A DNA stretch of 64,000 bases from DUZB01 sp963747555 (GCA_963747555.1 CAVVFZ010000033.1:1-64000); one strand, 5' to 3'. Positions 1 through 8,947 are shown, counted from the first letter of the stretch. The notes: generated by a model not told the origin, from the letters alone. Numbers and translations: made by a program.

Positions 1-1
1 C

Positions 2-520
2 GCCTTCGTCGGCTACGTCTTCCCCACCGAGTACCTCGGCTGGCTGGGCGGGCGCCGCCAGGGCCAGCTGCGGCGCGAGCTGCCCGACTTCCTGGCTCTG
101 GTGCGCCCCCTCGCCGAGCGCCACACCCTCGAACGAGCGGTGTCCGACGTGGCCGATGCGCTCCACCGTGCGACCGGCGGGGGCAACCTGCTGGCGGAGC
201 AGGTGCGCGGCGCGGTGGCTGCCTATGGCACCGGCGTTGACCTGTACGCCGCGCTGCGCGACGTGGCCGCTGCGGCCGACCTCGAGGAGCTCGACGAGCT
301 GGCCGGATCGCTCGCTCAGGCGCGCCGTCTCGGTAAGGGCATCGGCGAGGTGCTCGCCGAGCACGAGCGCGGCCTGCGCGACGGCGAGCGCAACCGCCTG
401 TTGAGCGCGGCCTCGACCGTCCAGCCCAAGCTCGCCGCGATCCTCGGCGGGGTGTACCTGCCCGAGTTCGTGCTGCTCATCGTGCTGCCCCTGTTCTTAT
501 CGACGATCGGACGCCTGTGA
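2..520 (+). CDS. Tad pilus inner-membrane protein, TadC/TadB-like (5' truncated)
   Basis: The frame is open from the first bases of the window, so only the C-terminal 172 residues are present. The LRRELPDFL stretch followed by an alpha-helical region with AQARRLGKGIGEVL and a hydrophobic C-terminal helix is typical of the GspF/TadB/TadC fold that forms the membrane platform of the Flp/Tad pilus. Genes for a Flp pilin and TadE-like proteins follow directly, which supports the call. GC-rich codon use matches the rest of the first 4 kb and not what follows. TadC is somewhat likelier than TadB because the pilin genes come next. Confidence 0.75.
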   Translation, partial: AFVGYVFPTEYLGWLGGRRQGQLRRELPDFLALVRPLAERHTLERAVSDVADALHRATGGGNLLAEQVRGAVAAYGTGVDLYAALRDVAAAADLEELDELAGSLAQARRLGKGIGEVLAEHERGLRDGERNRLLSAASTVQPKLAAILGGVYLPEFVLLIVLPLFLSTIGRL

Positions 521-538
521 AAGGGAGGTGACGGAACC

Positions 539-732
539 GTGCGAGACCAGCTGATCGACCTGCTGCGACGAGCCTGGACCGGCTGCGCAGCGACGAGCGC
601 GGCCTGACCACGCTCGAGTACGTGATCGCGGCCGGGATCATCCTCGTCGTCCTCGCGGCAGCCATCCTGGCCTGGAACCAGGGGCTCGCCAGCAAGATCG
701 GCGATCTCATCCAGCAGCTCTTGGGCAGCTGA
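539..732 (+). pseudogene. Flp/Fap-type pilin, frameshifted near its N-terminus
   Basis: A GTG at 539 with GGGAGGTGA upstream opens a short frame that stops after about 22 codons. In the next frame the sequence reads RSDERGLTTLEYVIAAGIIL followed by a hydrophobic helix and a short tail ending at TGA 730-732. ERGxxTLEYxxxA is the hallmark of Flp-type prepilin subunits, with the conserved Glu five residues after the processing site. One base is apparently gained or lost near 575-590. The stop overlaps the next ATG (TGATG), consistent with a translationally coupled tad operon. Confidence 0.7.
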
Positions 733-1157
733 TGATCGGTCGCCTGCGGCTCGGCTCGCTGCTCGACCCCCGTCGCTCGGAGCGCGGCGTGGCGACGGTC
801 GAGGCTGTCCTGGTCGTGCCGCTGGTGCTCGTGCCGGTTCTGCTCGGGGTGGTCGTCTTCGGCCAGATCGAGCACACCCGCCTCGTCGTCGACGCGGCGG
901 CCGCGGCGGGGGCCCGCCAGGCCGCGGTGATGGGGGAGGACAGCGCCGTGGTCCGCGAGCGGATCGCGACCGAGCTGCGCGACGGCGGCATCGATCCGGC
1001 CCGGGCGCGGGTCACCGTCGAGCCGGCGATCGCCGATTGGGGCGCACCGATCCGGGTCACCGTCTCGATCGACGCCCAAGCGGCGATCCCGTTCCTCGGC
1101 ACCTGGCCGGTGCCCCTCAAAGGCGAGTTCGTGACCCGCAGCGAGGTGACCCACTGA
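732..1157 (+). CDS. TadE-like minor pseudopilin
   Basis: 141 residues. After a short basic leader the protein has RRSERGVATVEAVLVVPLVL, the TadE-family signature: a Glu after the cleavage point and a single hydrophobic helix, then DAAAAAGARQAAVMGE typical of TadE/TadG. It is probably a minor pseudopilin of the Flp pilus. It starts at an ATG overlapping the pilin stop, and its own stop overlaps the next ATG at 1157, so the cluster is compact and coupled. Confidence 0.75.
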   Translation: MIGRLRLGSLLDPRRSERGVATVEAVLVVPLVLVPVLLGVVVFGQIEHTRLVVDAAAAAGARQAAVMGEDSAVVRERIATELRDGGIDPARARVTVEPAIADWGAPIRVTVSIDAQAAIPFLGTWPVPLKGEFVTRSEVTH

Positions 1158-1646
1158 TGCGGCGGTCACGGTCGAGCGAGCGCGGCCAGGTGGCGGTGTA
1201 TGCCGTGATGCTCTTCCCGCTGCTCATGCTCGTGCTCGCCCTGGTGCTGGCCGTGGGGACCCTCGAAGGCATGCGGACCCGGTTGCGGGCCCAGATCGAC
1301 ATGGCCGCCCTCACCGCCACCCAGGCGCTCGACGTCGCCTCGCTGGCCAGCGGTGGGCAGCCGCAGTTGGTGCCCGACGCCGCCGCGCAGCTGGCGCGCC
1401 AGTACCTCGCCCAGAACCTGGCCGCCTCGTCGACCCTGCTGGCGAGCTCCCCGAGCGAGATCGCTGCCGGCGCCAGGTGAGCGTCACCAACGCGCCGGCA
1501 TAGATCCCATCACCGGTGCGCCCAATACCGCTCCGACCGTCAGCATCGAGATCCACGCCCCGGTCCGCGTGCCGCTCCTCGGGCTCGCCGGGATCGGCCC
1601 GGTCGTGACCCTCGACATCAACGGTTCAGCGGCGGCGAGGACATGA
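1157..1646 (+). pseudogene. Second TadE/TadG-like pilus protein, frameshift near 1480
   Basis: The ATG at 1157 overlaps the upstream stop. The first 107 codons give SERGQVAVYAVMLFPLLMLV, a TadE/TadG-type N-terminal helix, and end at TGA 1478-1480. The frame that continues without a gap (ITGAPNTAPTVSIEIHAPV to the TGA at 1644-1646) reads like the natural C-terminal half. A single-base error near 1478 is the simplest explanation. Its stop overlaps the next start. Confidence 0.6.
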
Positions 1647-2179
1647 CGATGAACGTGCCGTCTCGCTACCGGCTGCCGATCGCAATCCTCGCGAGCGTCG
1701 GCGTGGTGGTCGTCGTGCTCGTGCGGTCCTTTGGCCAGCGGTGGGGGACCAGTCGTCACGCCAACGCCGAGCACAACCGCATCAGCCTCGACGGATCCAA
1801 CGTCCACGCCAGAGGGTGCGGTCCGCGCCTTCTTCGAGGCGTACTCGAGGCGCGGCGGACTGACGATCCGTCGCTGGTCGAGCCATACGTCACGAGCAAG
1901 CAGTCATCCGCCTACCTGTCAGTCGCCGGATTCCTGGGCGGTCAGAAGCAGGTCAAGAAGGCCTCCGTCACGACGGTGGAGCGCCTCGAGAACATCGCGT
2001 CGAGCAGTCCGGAACGGCGCGACGGTCACCTTCGACTACACCGAGGGTGGCTATGACATCAGCCTCGAACCGGCCAGGCGCTGGAGAGCCCAGTCGTCCT
2101 CCCGACAGTGACCGTGACCGCGTATCTGAAGCAGGTCGACGGCCGATGGCTCGTCGACAGGTACGAGTCGAGCTCCTGA
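1643..2179 (+). pseudogene. Membrane-anchored protein of the tad cluster, several frameshifts
   Basis: It begins MTMNVPSRYRLPIAILASVG, a short cytoplasmic tail and one hydrophobic helix. The plausible coding sense then hops between frames: a Pro/Thr/Ser linker (TPTPSTTASASTDPTSTPEG), a piece with AVRAFFEAYS and DPSLVEPYVTSKQSSAYLS, and a last piece with VTVTAYLKQVDGRWLVDRYE ending at TGA 2177-2179. The final part resembles small NTF2-like or DUF4878-type extracellular domains, but I cannot assign a family. At least three indels are needed in 540 bases, more than anywhere else in the window. Confidence 0.45.
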
Positions 2180-3374
2180 TGCGCTGGATCATCGTCGCCT
2201 TCGGGCTCGCCACCGTGTGGGCACTGGCGCTGCGGCCACCGCCCTCGCCTACGACCCGCGCCTGACGTGACCGTCGAGTCGTGGTCGTCCGACACCGGCC
2301 ACGCGTACGTCGGCGTCAAGGCCGAGGGTCACTGGGCCGCGCCAGCCACCCGAACACTACGTCTGCTCCGCCTACTACTCGGAGTGGCAGCCCCAGGGCA
2401 CGCCGCAGGCCTACTACAACTTCTGGTGGATCTTCGTCCACCGTTGCTCCGACAACTCGACCGTCAACTTCGCGAACCCGCTCACGACGTTCACGAGCTC
2501 GACGCAACCGGGCATCGGGATTTCGCCGCAGGGATACGGCGACCTCAGCCTGTACCTCGACGTCGCGGTCGATCCGATCTCGGCGCCTGCTCGCTCCGAG
2601 CGGGCGGTTGTGGCACAGCTGACGGCCGGCTGGCGTGACTGGGTCGACGACGCGATCTCTGCCTACGTCATCCCCAGCTCGATCCGCGTCGACCGCTGGA
2701 CGGTCGACTTCGGGGACGGCACCGGCCAGACCTTCCCGGGCGACGGCACCGACCGCCTGGCGACGACCCACGCCTATGACGCGGGGACATTCGATGTGGT
2801 CGTCACCGCCCATGTCTCAGGCCAGGCGTACGGGGCCTTCTTCACGCCCGCCGGCGACCCGTACGAGCAGGTCGTGCCGTTCACGCTCGACATCACCAAC
2901 AGCGCGACCGGGGTCTCGGCCCTGCCGATCGACTACGTGCCGCCGGTCGTCACCGTCGGCGCCAGCCCATCGGGCACGCTGCCGGACGGCACGGTCGTGG
3001 CGCCCGATGCGGCCGGCCACGCAGCGCTGTGGTGGCCGCGCGGGCTGCACTGCCAGCTCTACGTGCGGCCGATCATCGTGACCGAGGGCTTCATGCGCTC
3101 GGGCGGCGTGGTCATCGGCGGGGCGACCACCCGCTTACTGGGTTACCGCTACGAGCCGGGCGTTAACGACGCAGCCGACGCCAGCGGTGCCGGGACCTAC
3201 GCCGCCACGGATCCGATCGCGATCCAGTGGAACACGCCGCTCTCCGGCCAGCGCGCCTATCCCGTCCATCTCGTGCTCGATCTCGAGACCACCTATGAAG
3301 ACGGCACGGTCCGTGACACCGAAGTCGCGGGCGATGTCCTCGTGACCGTCATCTACGCGGCCATGAGCCATTAG
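2179..3374 (+). CDS. Exported protein with PKD-like domain, frameshifted in its first 60 codons
   Basis: The ATG at 2179 overlaps the previous stop and starts a hydrophobic signal-like segment (MRWIIVAFGLATVWALAL). Two frame changes follow, near 2225 and 2345. From there the frame is clean to the TAG at 3372-3374. The mid-part contains WTVDFGDGTGQTFPGDGTD and an HAYDAGTFDVVV strand, matching PKD-type Ig-like domains of surface proteins. In Tad clusters such proteins are thought to sit outside the membrane. The specific role is unknown. Confidence 0.55.
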
Positions 3375-3385
3375 GAGCCTCGCCG

Positions 3386-3987
3386 ATGCGCATCCGACGC
3401 ACCCCCTACATCGTCGTCTTCCTCCTCGCCGGCGTCGTCGCCGCGGGCGTCTTCGTCTTCGCCCAGCCGCGGACCGACGTCGTGCGGGCCAAGGTCGACG
3501 TGCCCCAGCTCACCCAGATCACCGCTGACATGGTCGAGACCATCCGGGTCAGCCCGGCCGATGCCCCCGCGGACGCCGCGCATGCGGTCGACGAGGTGGT
3601 CGGCCAGTACGCCGCGCTGCCGATCCTGGCCGGCCAGTACGTCGACCGGCGCTCGGTGGAGCAGACGCCCGGCGAGCAGACCTTCGGCTTCGGCGCGCCG
3701 CTGGCCGCCGGCCAGGTGGCCTTCGCCCTGCCGGTGGATCCCTCCCAGGCGGTCGGCGCCGCCCTGGCGCCCGGTGCCCGGGTCGACGTCATCGCCGTGC
3801 CCAACGCGCTCAAGACCGGGATCGGATCGGGTGCTGGCGCCAGCCCGCCGGCCGCCAACGTCCTCGGCCAGGGCTACGTGATCCTCGCCCTGCGGACCGC
3901 CGACGGCCAGACCCTGACCCGCGGCGCCAGTACCACGGGCAGCGGCACCGTGCCGCTGGTGGCGCCCAAGCTCGGCAGCGTGGTCAT
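3386..3987 (+). CDS. cpaB: CpaB/RcpC-like Flp pilus assembly protein, 3' end lost at the chimeric join
   Basis: It starts MRIRRTPYIVVFLLAGVVAAGVF with one N-terminal membrane helix, then an SAF-like domain (VDVPQLTQITADMVETIRVS and AALPILAGQYVDRRSVEQ) and a second conserved block with ALPVDPSQAVGAALAPGARVD. This is the normal architecture of CpaB, which supports secretin assembly in Tad systems. The protein is abruptly replaced after KLGSVVI by sequence that belongs to purD in another frame, so the last 20 or so codons of the called frame are artefactual. Confidence 0.75.
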
Positions 3988-3994
3988 ACGCCCA
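3981..3994. other. Chimeric junction between two genomes
   Basis: On the left, cpaB codons with very high GC and G/C third positions run to about 3987. On the right, PurD codons (TPMVLEYNCRFGDPETQP) begin in a different frame with much lower GC, and all later genes are deltaproteobacterial. Neither gene is complete and there is no mobile-element end, att site or duplication between them. A mis-join in assembly is the likeliest reading. Confidence 0.8.
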
Positions 3995-4440
3995 TGGTTC
4001 TCGAATATAATTGCCGTTTCGGCGACCCCGAGACACAACCCATCATCCTTCGTCTGAGATCCGATTTAATCCCTTTATGTGATGCGGCCTTGGACAAGAA
4101 ACTGGATCAGGCAGAGATCACATGGGATAAACGGGCAGCTATTGGCGTAGTCATGACTGCGGGAGGGTATCCCCTGCAATATAAGAAGGGAGATGTCATT
4201 TCGGGACTACCCGATACGGAAACCGAGCAAATAAAGGTTTTCCACGCAGGCACTGCCATAAAGAATGACCATGTGGTGACAAACGGCGGGAGGGTCTTGT
4301 GTGTCACAGCCCTCGGAGATTCGGTCCGGGAAGCCAAAGCCAGAGCCTACGGGATGGTCGAAAACATCCAATGGCAAGACGTCTACTACAGAACGGACAT
4401 CGGCTACCGCGCCGTTGCCAGGGAATCCGGCGGTAAATAG
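3988..4440 (+). CDS. purD: Phosphoribosylamine-glycine ligase, C-terminal 150 residues
   Basis: PurD makes glycinamide ribonucleotide from phosphoribosylamine, glycine and ATP in purine synthesis. The fragment begins within the ATP-grasp domain at MVLEYNCRFGDPETQP, the strongly conserved metal/ATP-binding block, and continues through the C-terminal domain (GYPLQYKKGDVISGL, VFHAGTA, GRVLCVTALGDSVREAK) to TAG 4438-4440. The N-terminal two thirds is missing because of the chimeric join. Confidence 0.9.
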   Translation, partial: TPMVLEYNCRFGDPETQPIILRLRSDLIPLCDAALDKKLDQAEITWDKRAAIGVVMTAGGYPLQYKKGDVISGLPDTETEQIKVFHAGTAIKNDHVVTNGGRVLCVTALGDSVREAKARAYGMVENIQWQDVYYRTDIGYRAVARESGGK

Positions 4441-4513
4441 TTTTCTGTTTATAAGCAAATTGGTTGTCTTATCTTGTTGAGCCTAAATCTCTAAGTTGGA
4501 AAGGTCAGCATCC

Positions 4514-6733
4514 ATGAATACCCAGACAAAACCTGCGGGAGTTCCTCCAAAAAAATTGAAGATGGGAGAATATCTGGTAAAAACCGGTCTCATAGATGAA
4601 GAGACTCTGGCCAAGGCCCTTGAACTTCAAAAAAAGCAGAAAAAGAGACTGGGACAGATTCTCGTCGACATGGGTGTAGCGGACGATGTAGTCATCGCCA
4701 AAACCCTTGCCAGACAGCTCAACATTCCTTACGGTCGGCTGAATAATGTGAATATAGCAAAGGATGTCATTGCCCTGGTACCTGCCGAACTTGCTGAAAA
4801 TCACTTGGTCATTCCGCTGAAAACAAAAGAAAAGAGCCTTCTTGTTGCCATGGCAAATCCTTTGGATCTTTTTGCGTTAGAAGATTTGCGTTTTTTCACC
4901 CAGATGCCCATTGAGATAGCGGTTGTTCCCGAAGGAGACATTTTGGATGCCATTCAAAGGCATTACCCGAAAGGGGATCTCAAAAGGAACCTGGATTCGG
5001 GTCCGTATATAGGCGAAGGCATAGAATTCATCCAACAGAAAGACGCCGATGAAAAGGAGACCCATGAACTCCTTGTACTCACGGAACTTCCGCCCATCGT
5101 TCGCTTCACAAATTCGGTGATCGCAGACGCCATAAAGCTTGAAGCGAGCGATATTCATATAGAACCGCAGGATACCTCCATCATCATTCGTTACCGCGTG
5201 GACGGCATCATGCGGGAAATCATGCGTGCCGACAAACATATTCACGCAGGAGTTGTTTCCAGGATCAAAATCATTTCAAACCTGGATATTTCCATCAAAA
5301 GAAAACCCCAGGATGGAAAGGCCCAGGTGAAATACGGCGATAAAGTATTCGATCTCAGGGTCTCCACGCTCCCCACATCGTACGGCGAAAAAGTGACAAT
5401 CCGTATCTTGAATCCTGCTACGGCGGAATTGAACCCGGAAGATCTTGGTCTTTCGCCGAGCGATCTGAAACACATTCTCGGGGCCATCAGTATGCCCCAG
5501 GGGATTATCCTTGTGACGGGACCAACGGGAAGCGGCAAGACCTCAACCCTTTATGCCTGCCTTAACAAGCTGAACTCTTCGGAAGTGAACATCGTAACGG
5601 TTGAAGATCCCGTTGAATTTGATGTGGCAGGAATCAATCAGGTACAGATAAACCCATCGGCCGGCATTACCTTCGCGGCAGGCCTCAGATCCATTCTCAG
5701 GCAGGACCCTGATATTGTCATGGTGGGGGAAATAAGAGACAGCGAAACAGCTATCACCGCCTTTCAGGCTGCCCAGACAGGCCATCTGGTGCTTTCAACT
5801 CTCCATACCAACGATGCCCCCTCTGCTGTAATAAGACTGATCGACCTGGGAATCGACCCTTTCCTGATATCGGCATCCCTTATCGCCGTTGTCGGGCAGA
5901 GGCTCGTCAGGGGAATATGCAAAGGATGTAAAGTGACCGATTCTTTGCTGCCTGAGCAGATGGAACTCATCCGCCCTTACATCAAACAGGACAAACCCGT
6001 CTTCTGGAAAGGGGCCGGCTGCGAGGCTTGTCAGTTTACAGGTTATTCAGGCCGTCTGGGCCTATTCGAAGTCCTCATGATAACCCCTTCTCTCAAGCGC
6101 ATCATTTCCCCCAATATGTCTGGAATAGTCCTGAAGGAGGCCGCCGAGAAGGAAGGTTTCCGCAGCATGCCTGTTGACGGCATCCTGAAGGCGATGAACG
6201 GGCTGACTACCATGGATGAGGTGTTCCGGATAGCCCCGCCGGATGCGAAAAGGTCCGCACCCGATCAAGCCACTGTACCTGGAATTAGCCAGGATACAAC
6301 GCGGGAAGAACCTTCTCGCGAAGAAACCGTGGACTCGGAAATGTCCGCCACGGTCAGAAGTGTTAACCCCAAGAAGATCCTTGTTGTGGACGATAACGCC
6401 GTTGTTCTCAAACTGCTTCGGCACTTGCTGGAATCTGAAGGCTTCCTTGTTGTTGCAGCAGAAAATGGCCTGGAAGCCTTGAAAACAGCCTCCATGGAGA
6501 AGCCTGACCTTATTGTAACGGATTTTCTGATGCCCAAAATGGACGGAGTCACCCTGATAAAAAAGCTCAAGTCCCAAATGTCTACGCGCTTTATCCCCAT
6601 CATCATGCTCACCGCCAAAGATGAACTGGAATCCGAAGTAGAGGTAATTGACGCAGGAGCCGATGACTATCTCACAAAACCAGTTGTTCCTAAAAGACTC
6701 CTGGCCCGAGTGGGCCGACTTTTAAAACGCTGA
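4514..6733 (+). CDS. Type IV pilus/type II secretion ATPase (PilB/GspE) fused to a response-regulator receiver
   Basis: 739 residues from ATG 4514, preferred over the TTG at 4496 because GGAAAGG lies 9 bases upstream. Residues about 10-140 are a MshEN-type N-domain (KMGEYLVKTGLIDEETLAKA). The AAA-like ATPase follows with Walker A GPTGSGKTST near residue 335, the Walker B region DPDIVMVGEIRD near 400, and a CKGC...CEACQ zinc site near 470-500. A linker leads to a complete receiver domain from about 620 (KILVVDDNAVVL; phospho-acceptor in LIVTDFLMPKMDG near 669; YLTKP). It would power pilus extension or secretion, and the receiver suggests direct control by a histidine kinase. No other pilus gene is adjacent. 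Confidence 0.9.
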   Translation: MNTQTKPAGVPPKKLKMGEYLVKTGLIDEETLAKALELQKKQKKRLGQILVDMGVADDVVIAKTLARQLNIPYGRLNNVNIAKDVIALVPAELAENHLVIPLKTKEKSLLVAMANPLDLFALEDLRFFTQMPIEIAVVPEGDILDAIQRHYPKGDLKRNLDSGPYIGEGIEFIQQKDADEKETHELLVLTELPPIVRFTNSVIADAIKLEASDIHIEPQDTSIIIRYRVDGIMREIMRADKHIHAGVVSRIKIISNLDISIKRKPQDGKAQVKYGDKVFDLRVSTLPTSYGEKVTIRILNPATAELNPEDLGLSPSDLKHILGAISMPQGIILVTGPTGSGKTSTLYACLNKLNSSEVNIVTVEDPVEFDVAGINQVQINPSAGITFAAGLRSILRQDPDIVMVGEIRDSETAITAFQAAQTGHLVLSTLHTNDAPSAVIRLIDLGIDPFLISASLIAVVGQRLVRGICKGCKVTDSLLPEQMELIRPYIKQDKPVFWKGAGCEACQFTGYSGRLGLFEVLMITPSLKRIISPNMSGIVLKEAAEKEGFRSMPVDGILKAMNGLTTMDEVFRIAPPDAKRSAPDQATVPGISQDTTREEPSREETVDSEMSATVRSVNPKKILVVDDNAVVLKLLRHLLESEGFLVVAAENGLEALKTASMEKPDLIVTDFLMPKMDGVTLIKKLKSQMSTRFIPIIMLTAKDELESEVEVIDAGADDYLTKPVVPKRLLARVGRLLKR

Positions 6734-6834
6734 CCAACCCCACCCCGCTTGATTACAGAGAGACACAAAGGAAAGGCTGTAGAGCCGTCTGGGTGGTGAA
6801 ACGGGTTATTTTGGTCAAATGCTCAAAATTATCC

Positions 6835-6863
6835 TTGACAACATCCCTGTAACGCGCTACTTT
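6835..6863 (+). promoter_or_regulatory. Sigma-70-like promoter for the DUF134/NifX cluster
   Basis: TTGACA at 6835-6840 and TACTTT at 6858-6863 are separated by exactly 17 bases. They lie 35-63 bases before the ATG at 6898, which has GATGAGGAGGAG as its ribosome site. This is the best promoter match I noticed in the window and it precedes a long plus-strand cluster. Confidence 0.6.
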
Positions 6864-6897
6864 ATGATCGTATGACCATAAGGATGAGGAGGAGAAC

Positions 6898-7236
6898 ATG
6901 CCCAGACCGCGAAAAATGAGATTCGTTCAGGATCAGCCGATGGCAAACCGGTTTCATCCGAACAGGCTTCCTGAAGCAGAGATAAAGGCTGTTCTTCTCC
7001 CAGTTGAAGGATTGGAGTCTATTCGCTTGAGTGACTTTGAAGGCCTTGACCAGGAAGCGTCTTCTCAGAAAATGGGGGTTTCCAGGCAGACCTTCGGCAG
7101 GATACTGCGCCATGCCAGAAGCAAAGTAGCCGAGGCGCTGGTGACGGGAAAAGAACTCCGAATCGAAGGAGGAGACTTCGAAATGCCGTGCGGCAAAATG
7201 AAACGAAGGCGTCGCGGTCCGTGCGGACCAATTTGA
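6898..7236 (+). CDS. DUF134 predicted DNA-binding protein
   Basis: 112 residues. MPRPRKMRFV at the start, then LPEAEIKAVLLPVEGLESIRLSDFEGLDQEASSQKMGVSRQTFGRIL, a sigma-factor-like helix-turn-helix characteristic of DUF134. Members are almost always encoded beside NifX-type dinitrogenase-cofactor proteins, as here. It is a reasonable candidate for the local regulator, but no operator can be named from the sequence. Strong GAGGAGGAG ribosome site. Confidence 0.85.
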   Translation: MPRPRKMRFVQDQPMANRFHPNRLPEAEIKAVLLPVEGLESIRLSDFEGLDQEASSQKMGVSRQTFGRILRHARSKVAEALVTGKELRIEGGDFEMPCGKMKRRRRGPCGPI

Positions 7237-7251
7237 AAGGAGGTGAATGAT

Positions 7252-7572
7252 ATGCCAGGATTGAATGGAGCAGGACCCGCAGGAAGAGGTCCTTGGACAG
7301 GAGGAGGCAGAGGGTATTGCACCCTGACAGGCTGTGGAAATACCCGGGATGGTTACCGTGAAAGCTTCTACGGTCGTGGTTTTGGAAGAGGTTTTGGCCG
7401 GGGCAGTGGAAGAATGAGAAGCATGCAGGGATGCAGACCAACATCTTTAAACAGCTTCGCTGGAACTGGATACGATGACGGGGTGCAAACGCGGAGATCC
7501 GTTCACACAAGAAATATTTCTGGGGAAACGAACTCCTTAAGAACGCAGAAAGATGGTAGGATGGTTTTTTGA
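7252..7572 (+). CDS. DUF5320 small Gly/Arg-rich protein
   Basis: The protein starts MPGLNGAGPAGRGPWTGGGR, the DUF5320 N-terminal signature, then GYCTLTGC and a GRGFGRGFGRG run. ATG 7252 is chosen over GTG 7243 because AGGAGG sits 8 bases upstream, overlapping the GTG. Only the first 60 or so residues look conserved; the C-terminal part lacks the usual coiled coil, so a late frameshift is possible. Function unknown; it is a regular companion of NifX/DUF134 genes in anaerobes. Confidence 0.75.
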   Translation: MPGLNGAGPAGRGPWTGGGRGYCTLTGCGNTRDGYRESFYGRGFGRGFGRGSGRMRSMQGCRPTSLNSFAGTGYDDGVQTRRSVHTRNISGETNSLRTQKDGRMVF

Positions 7573-7658
7573 AAAAAGATAGTTATTAAAGCAAATACCC
7601 CAAAAAGGATTTCAGACTATCTTTACTAATTACTTTTTTTAATGGGAGATTTTTTAAA

Positions 7659-8045
7659 ATGCAGGATGGAAGAATTGCGATACCGAGTATGGGAACAGGC
7701 GGCCTTGATGGAGAAAGATCAGGTCATTTTGGACACTGCGACGTTTTTACCTTTGTGGATGTGGAAGGCGGAGAAATCAAACAGGTAACCACTATCCCCA
7801 ACGAGAGCCACGTTCAAGGGGGATGTATGGTTCCGGTTAATCTGCTTGCAAGCCACAACGTCAATGCCTTAATTGTCGGGGGCATCGGAATGCGTCCCTT
7901 GATGGGTTTCAAACAGGTTGGCGTAAGTGTCTTTTATGATGCGACCAGATCCCAAATAAGACCCGTGGTAAATGATCTCATAGAAGGGAAATTGACGGAA
8001 ATTAGCGACAATCAGGTATGTGGCGGCGGAGGCGGCGCCCATTGA
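7659..8045 (+). CDS. NifX/NifB-C-terminal-like dinitrogenase iron-molybdenum cofactor protein
   Basis: 128 residues with the NifX/VnfX fold pattern: a strand RIAIPSMGTGGLDGERSGHFGHCDVFT, GGCMVPVNLLASHNVNALIVGGIG and a C-terminal GGGGGAH tail. The SxHFGHC segment is the common variant in non-nitrogenase members of sulfate reducers. Family members bind metal clusters or cofactor precursors. No nif structural genes are seen here, so a role in some other Fe-S or Mo/W cofactor is more likely. A GGGAG ribosome site precedes ATG 7659. Confidence 0.85.
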   Translation: MQDGRIAIPSMGTGGLDGERSGHFGHCDVFTFVDVEGGEIKQVTTIPNESHVQGGCMVPVNLLASHNVNALIVGGIGMRPLMGFKQVGVSVFYDATRSQIRPVVNDLIEGKLTEISDNQVCGGGGGAH

Positions 8046-8086
8046 CGGCGGCGCCACGACATTATCGAAAAAAGAGGTTTCTATTC

Positions 8087-8524
8087 ATGGCCGACCAAAA
8101 ACCAAATGAAGATGTTTACAAAATGCTTTCTGGATCAGGATATTCAGACAAGGCGATTGCGTATTTTCTGTCAAAAGAGAATCTCGGAATCCTTGAAGGA
8201 GCAAACCAGATCACGGATATTACCGGCCCATGCGGTGACACAATGAAAGTTTCTCTGAATATCGATGGAAGCAAGATCAAAGATGCCAAGATACAGGTAC
8301 TTGGCTGCCCGGGCGCGGTAGCTTCAGGCTGCGCTGTCATAGGCCTTGCGAAAGGGAAAAGTCTTGATGAGGCAAAAAGCATAGACATGGAGATTCTATA
8401 CCGTGAGCTCGAAAAGCTTCCCGACCAAAAGGTACATTGTGCACGTCTGGCGATCAAAGCCCTGCACAAGGCCATTGATGAATATCGCGGGCAGGGTTCG
8501 GCTTCTGCTCTTGAGGAAGCATAG
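8087..8524 (+). CDS. NifU/IscU N-terminal-type iron-sulfur scaffold
   Basis: 145 residues from ATG 8087; an upstream in-frame start overlaps the previous gene and is not needed. ITGPCGDTMKVSLNIDGSKI, VLGCPGAVASGCAVIGLAKGKSL and QKVHCARLAIKALHKAI provide the three Cys of the IscU/NifU scaffold (PCGD, GCPGA...SGCA, HCA). Such proteins assemble Fe-S clusters before transfer. Sitting between two NifX-like genes suggests a dedicated cluster-delivery role. Confidence 0.85.
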   Translation: MADQKPNEDVYKMLSGSGYSDKAIAYFLSKENLGILEGANQITDITGPCGDTMKVSLNIDGSKIKDAKIQVLGCPGAVASGCAVIGLAKGKSLDEAKSIDMEILYRELEKLPDQKVHCARLAIKALHKAIDEYRGQGSASALEEA

Positions 8525-8570
8525 GGCCAACACCTTGATCACCTGACCGATTGTTCATCGAGGAGGAACA

Positions 8571-8930
8571 ATGAAAATTGCCGTAACATCCCAGGGAACC
8601 GATCTTGATGCAGAAGTTGATCCGCGTTTCGGAAGAGCCCATTATATTCTGTTGGTGGACTCCGATACGTTCAACTTTGAAGTTCTTGACAACAAAGATA
8701 ACCTTAACGCATTCAAAGGCGCCGGCATTCAAGCCGCCCAAATGGTCAGTGAAAAAGGGGCGGACGTCCTTTTGACAGGCTATTGCGGCCCCAACGCATT
8801 CAAGGCCATGAAGGCCGCAAATATCGGTGTCGCAAACGATGCTGCAGGAACCATCAGGGATGCAGTAAAGGCGTACATGGATGGAAAATTGCCGTTGGCG
8901 AATGAAGCCAATGTGGAAGGACAGTGGTAG
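8571..8930 (+). CDS. Second NifX-like dinitrogenase iron-molybdenum cofactor family protein
   Basis: 119 residues: MKIAVTSQGTDLDAEVDPRFGR is the conserved start of this family, followed by AHYILLVDSDTFNFEVLDN and GADVLLTGYCGPNAFKAM. It belongs to a different subgroup from the gene at 7659 (PRFGR in place of HFGHC). AGGAGGA precedes the ATG by 7 bases. Presumably a carrier of metal clusters in the same pathway. Confidence 0.85.
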   Translation: MKIAVTSQGTDLDAEVDPRFGRAHYILLVDSDTFNFEVLDNKDNLNAFKGAGIQAAQMVSEKGADVLLTGYCGPNAFKAMKAANIGVANDAAGTIRDAVKAYMDGKLPLANEANVEGQW

Positions 8931-8947
8931 GATAATAAGGAGCAACC

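Noticed and set aside
1..3374. Long minus-strand frames opposite the tad genes
   Set aside because: High GC gives open frames on all strands; no family motif appears and the plus strand holds consistent tad-type signatures.
7574..7640. AAAGATAGT/ACTATCTTT inverted repeat before the first NifX gene
   Set aside because: The loop exceeds 30 bases and the stem is AT-rich; too weak to call a terminator or riboswitch.
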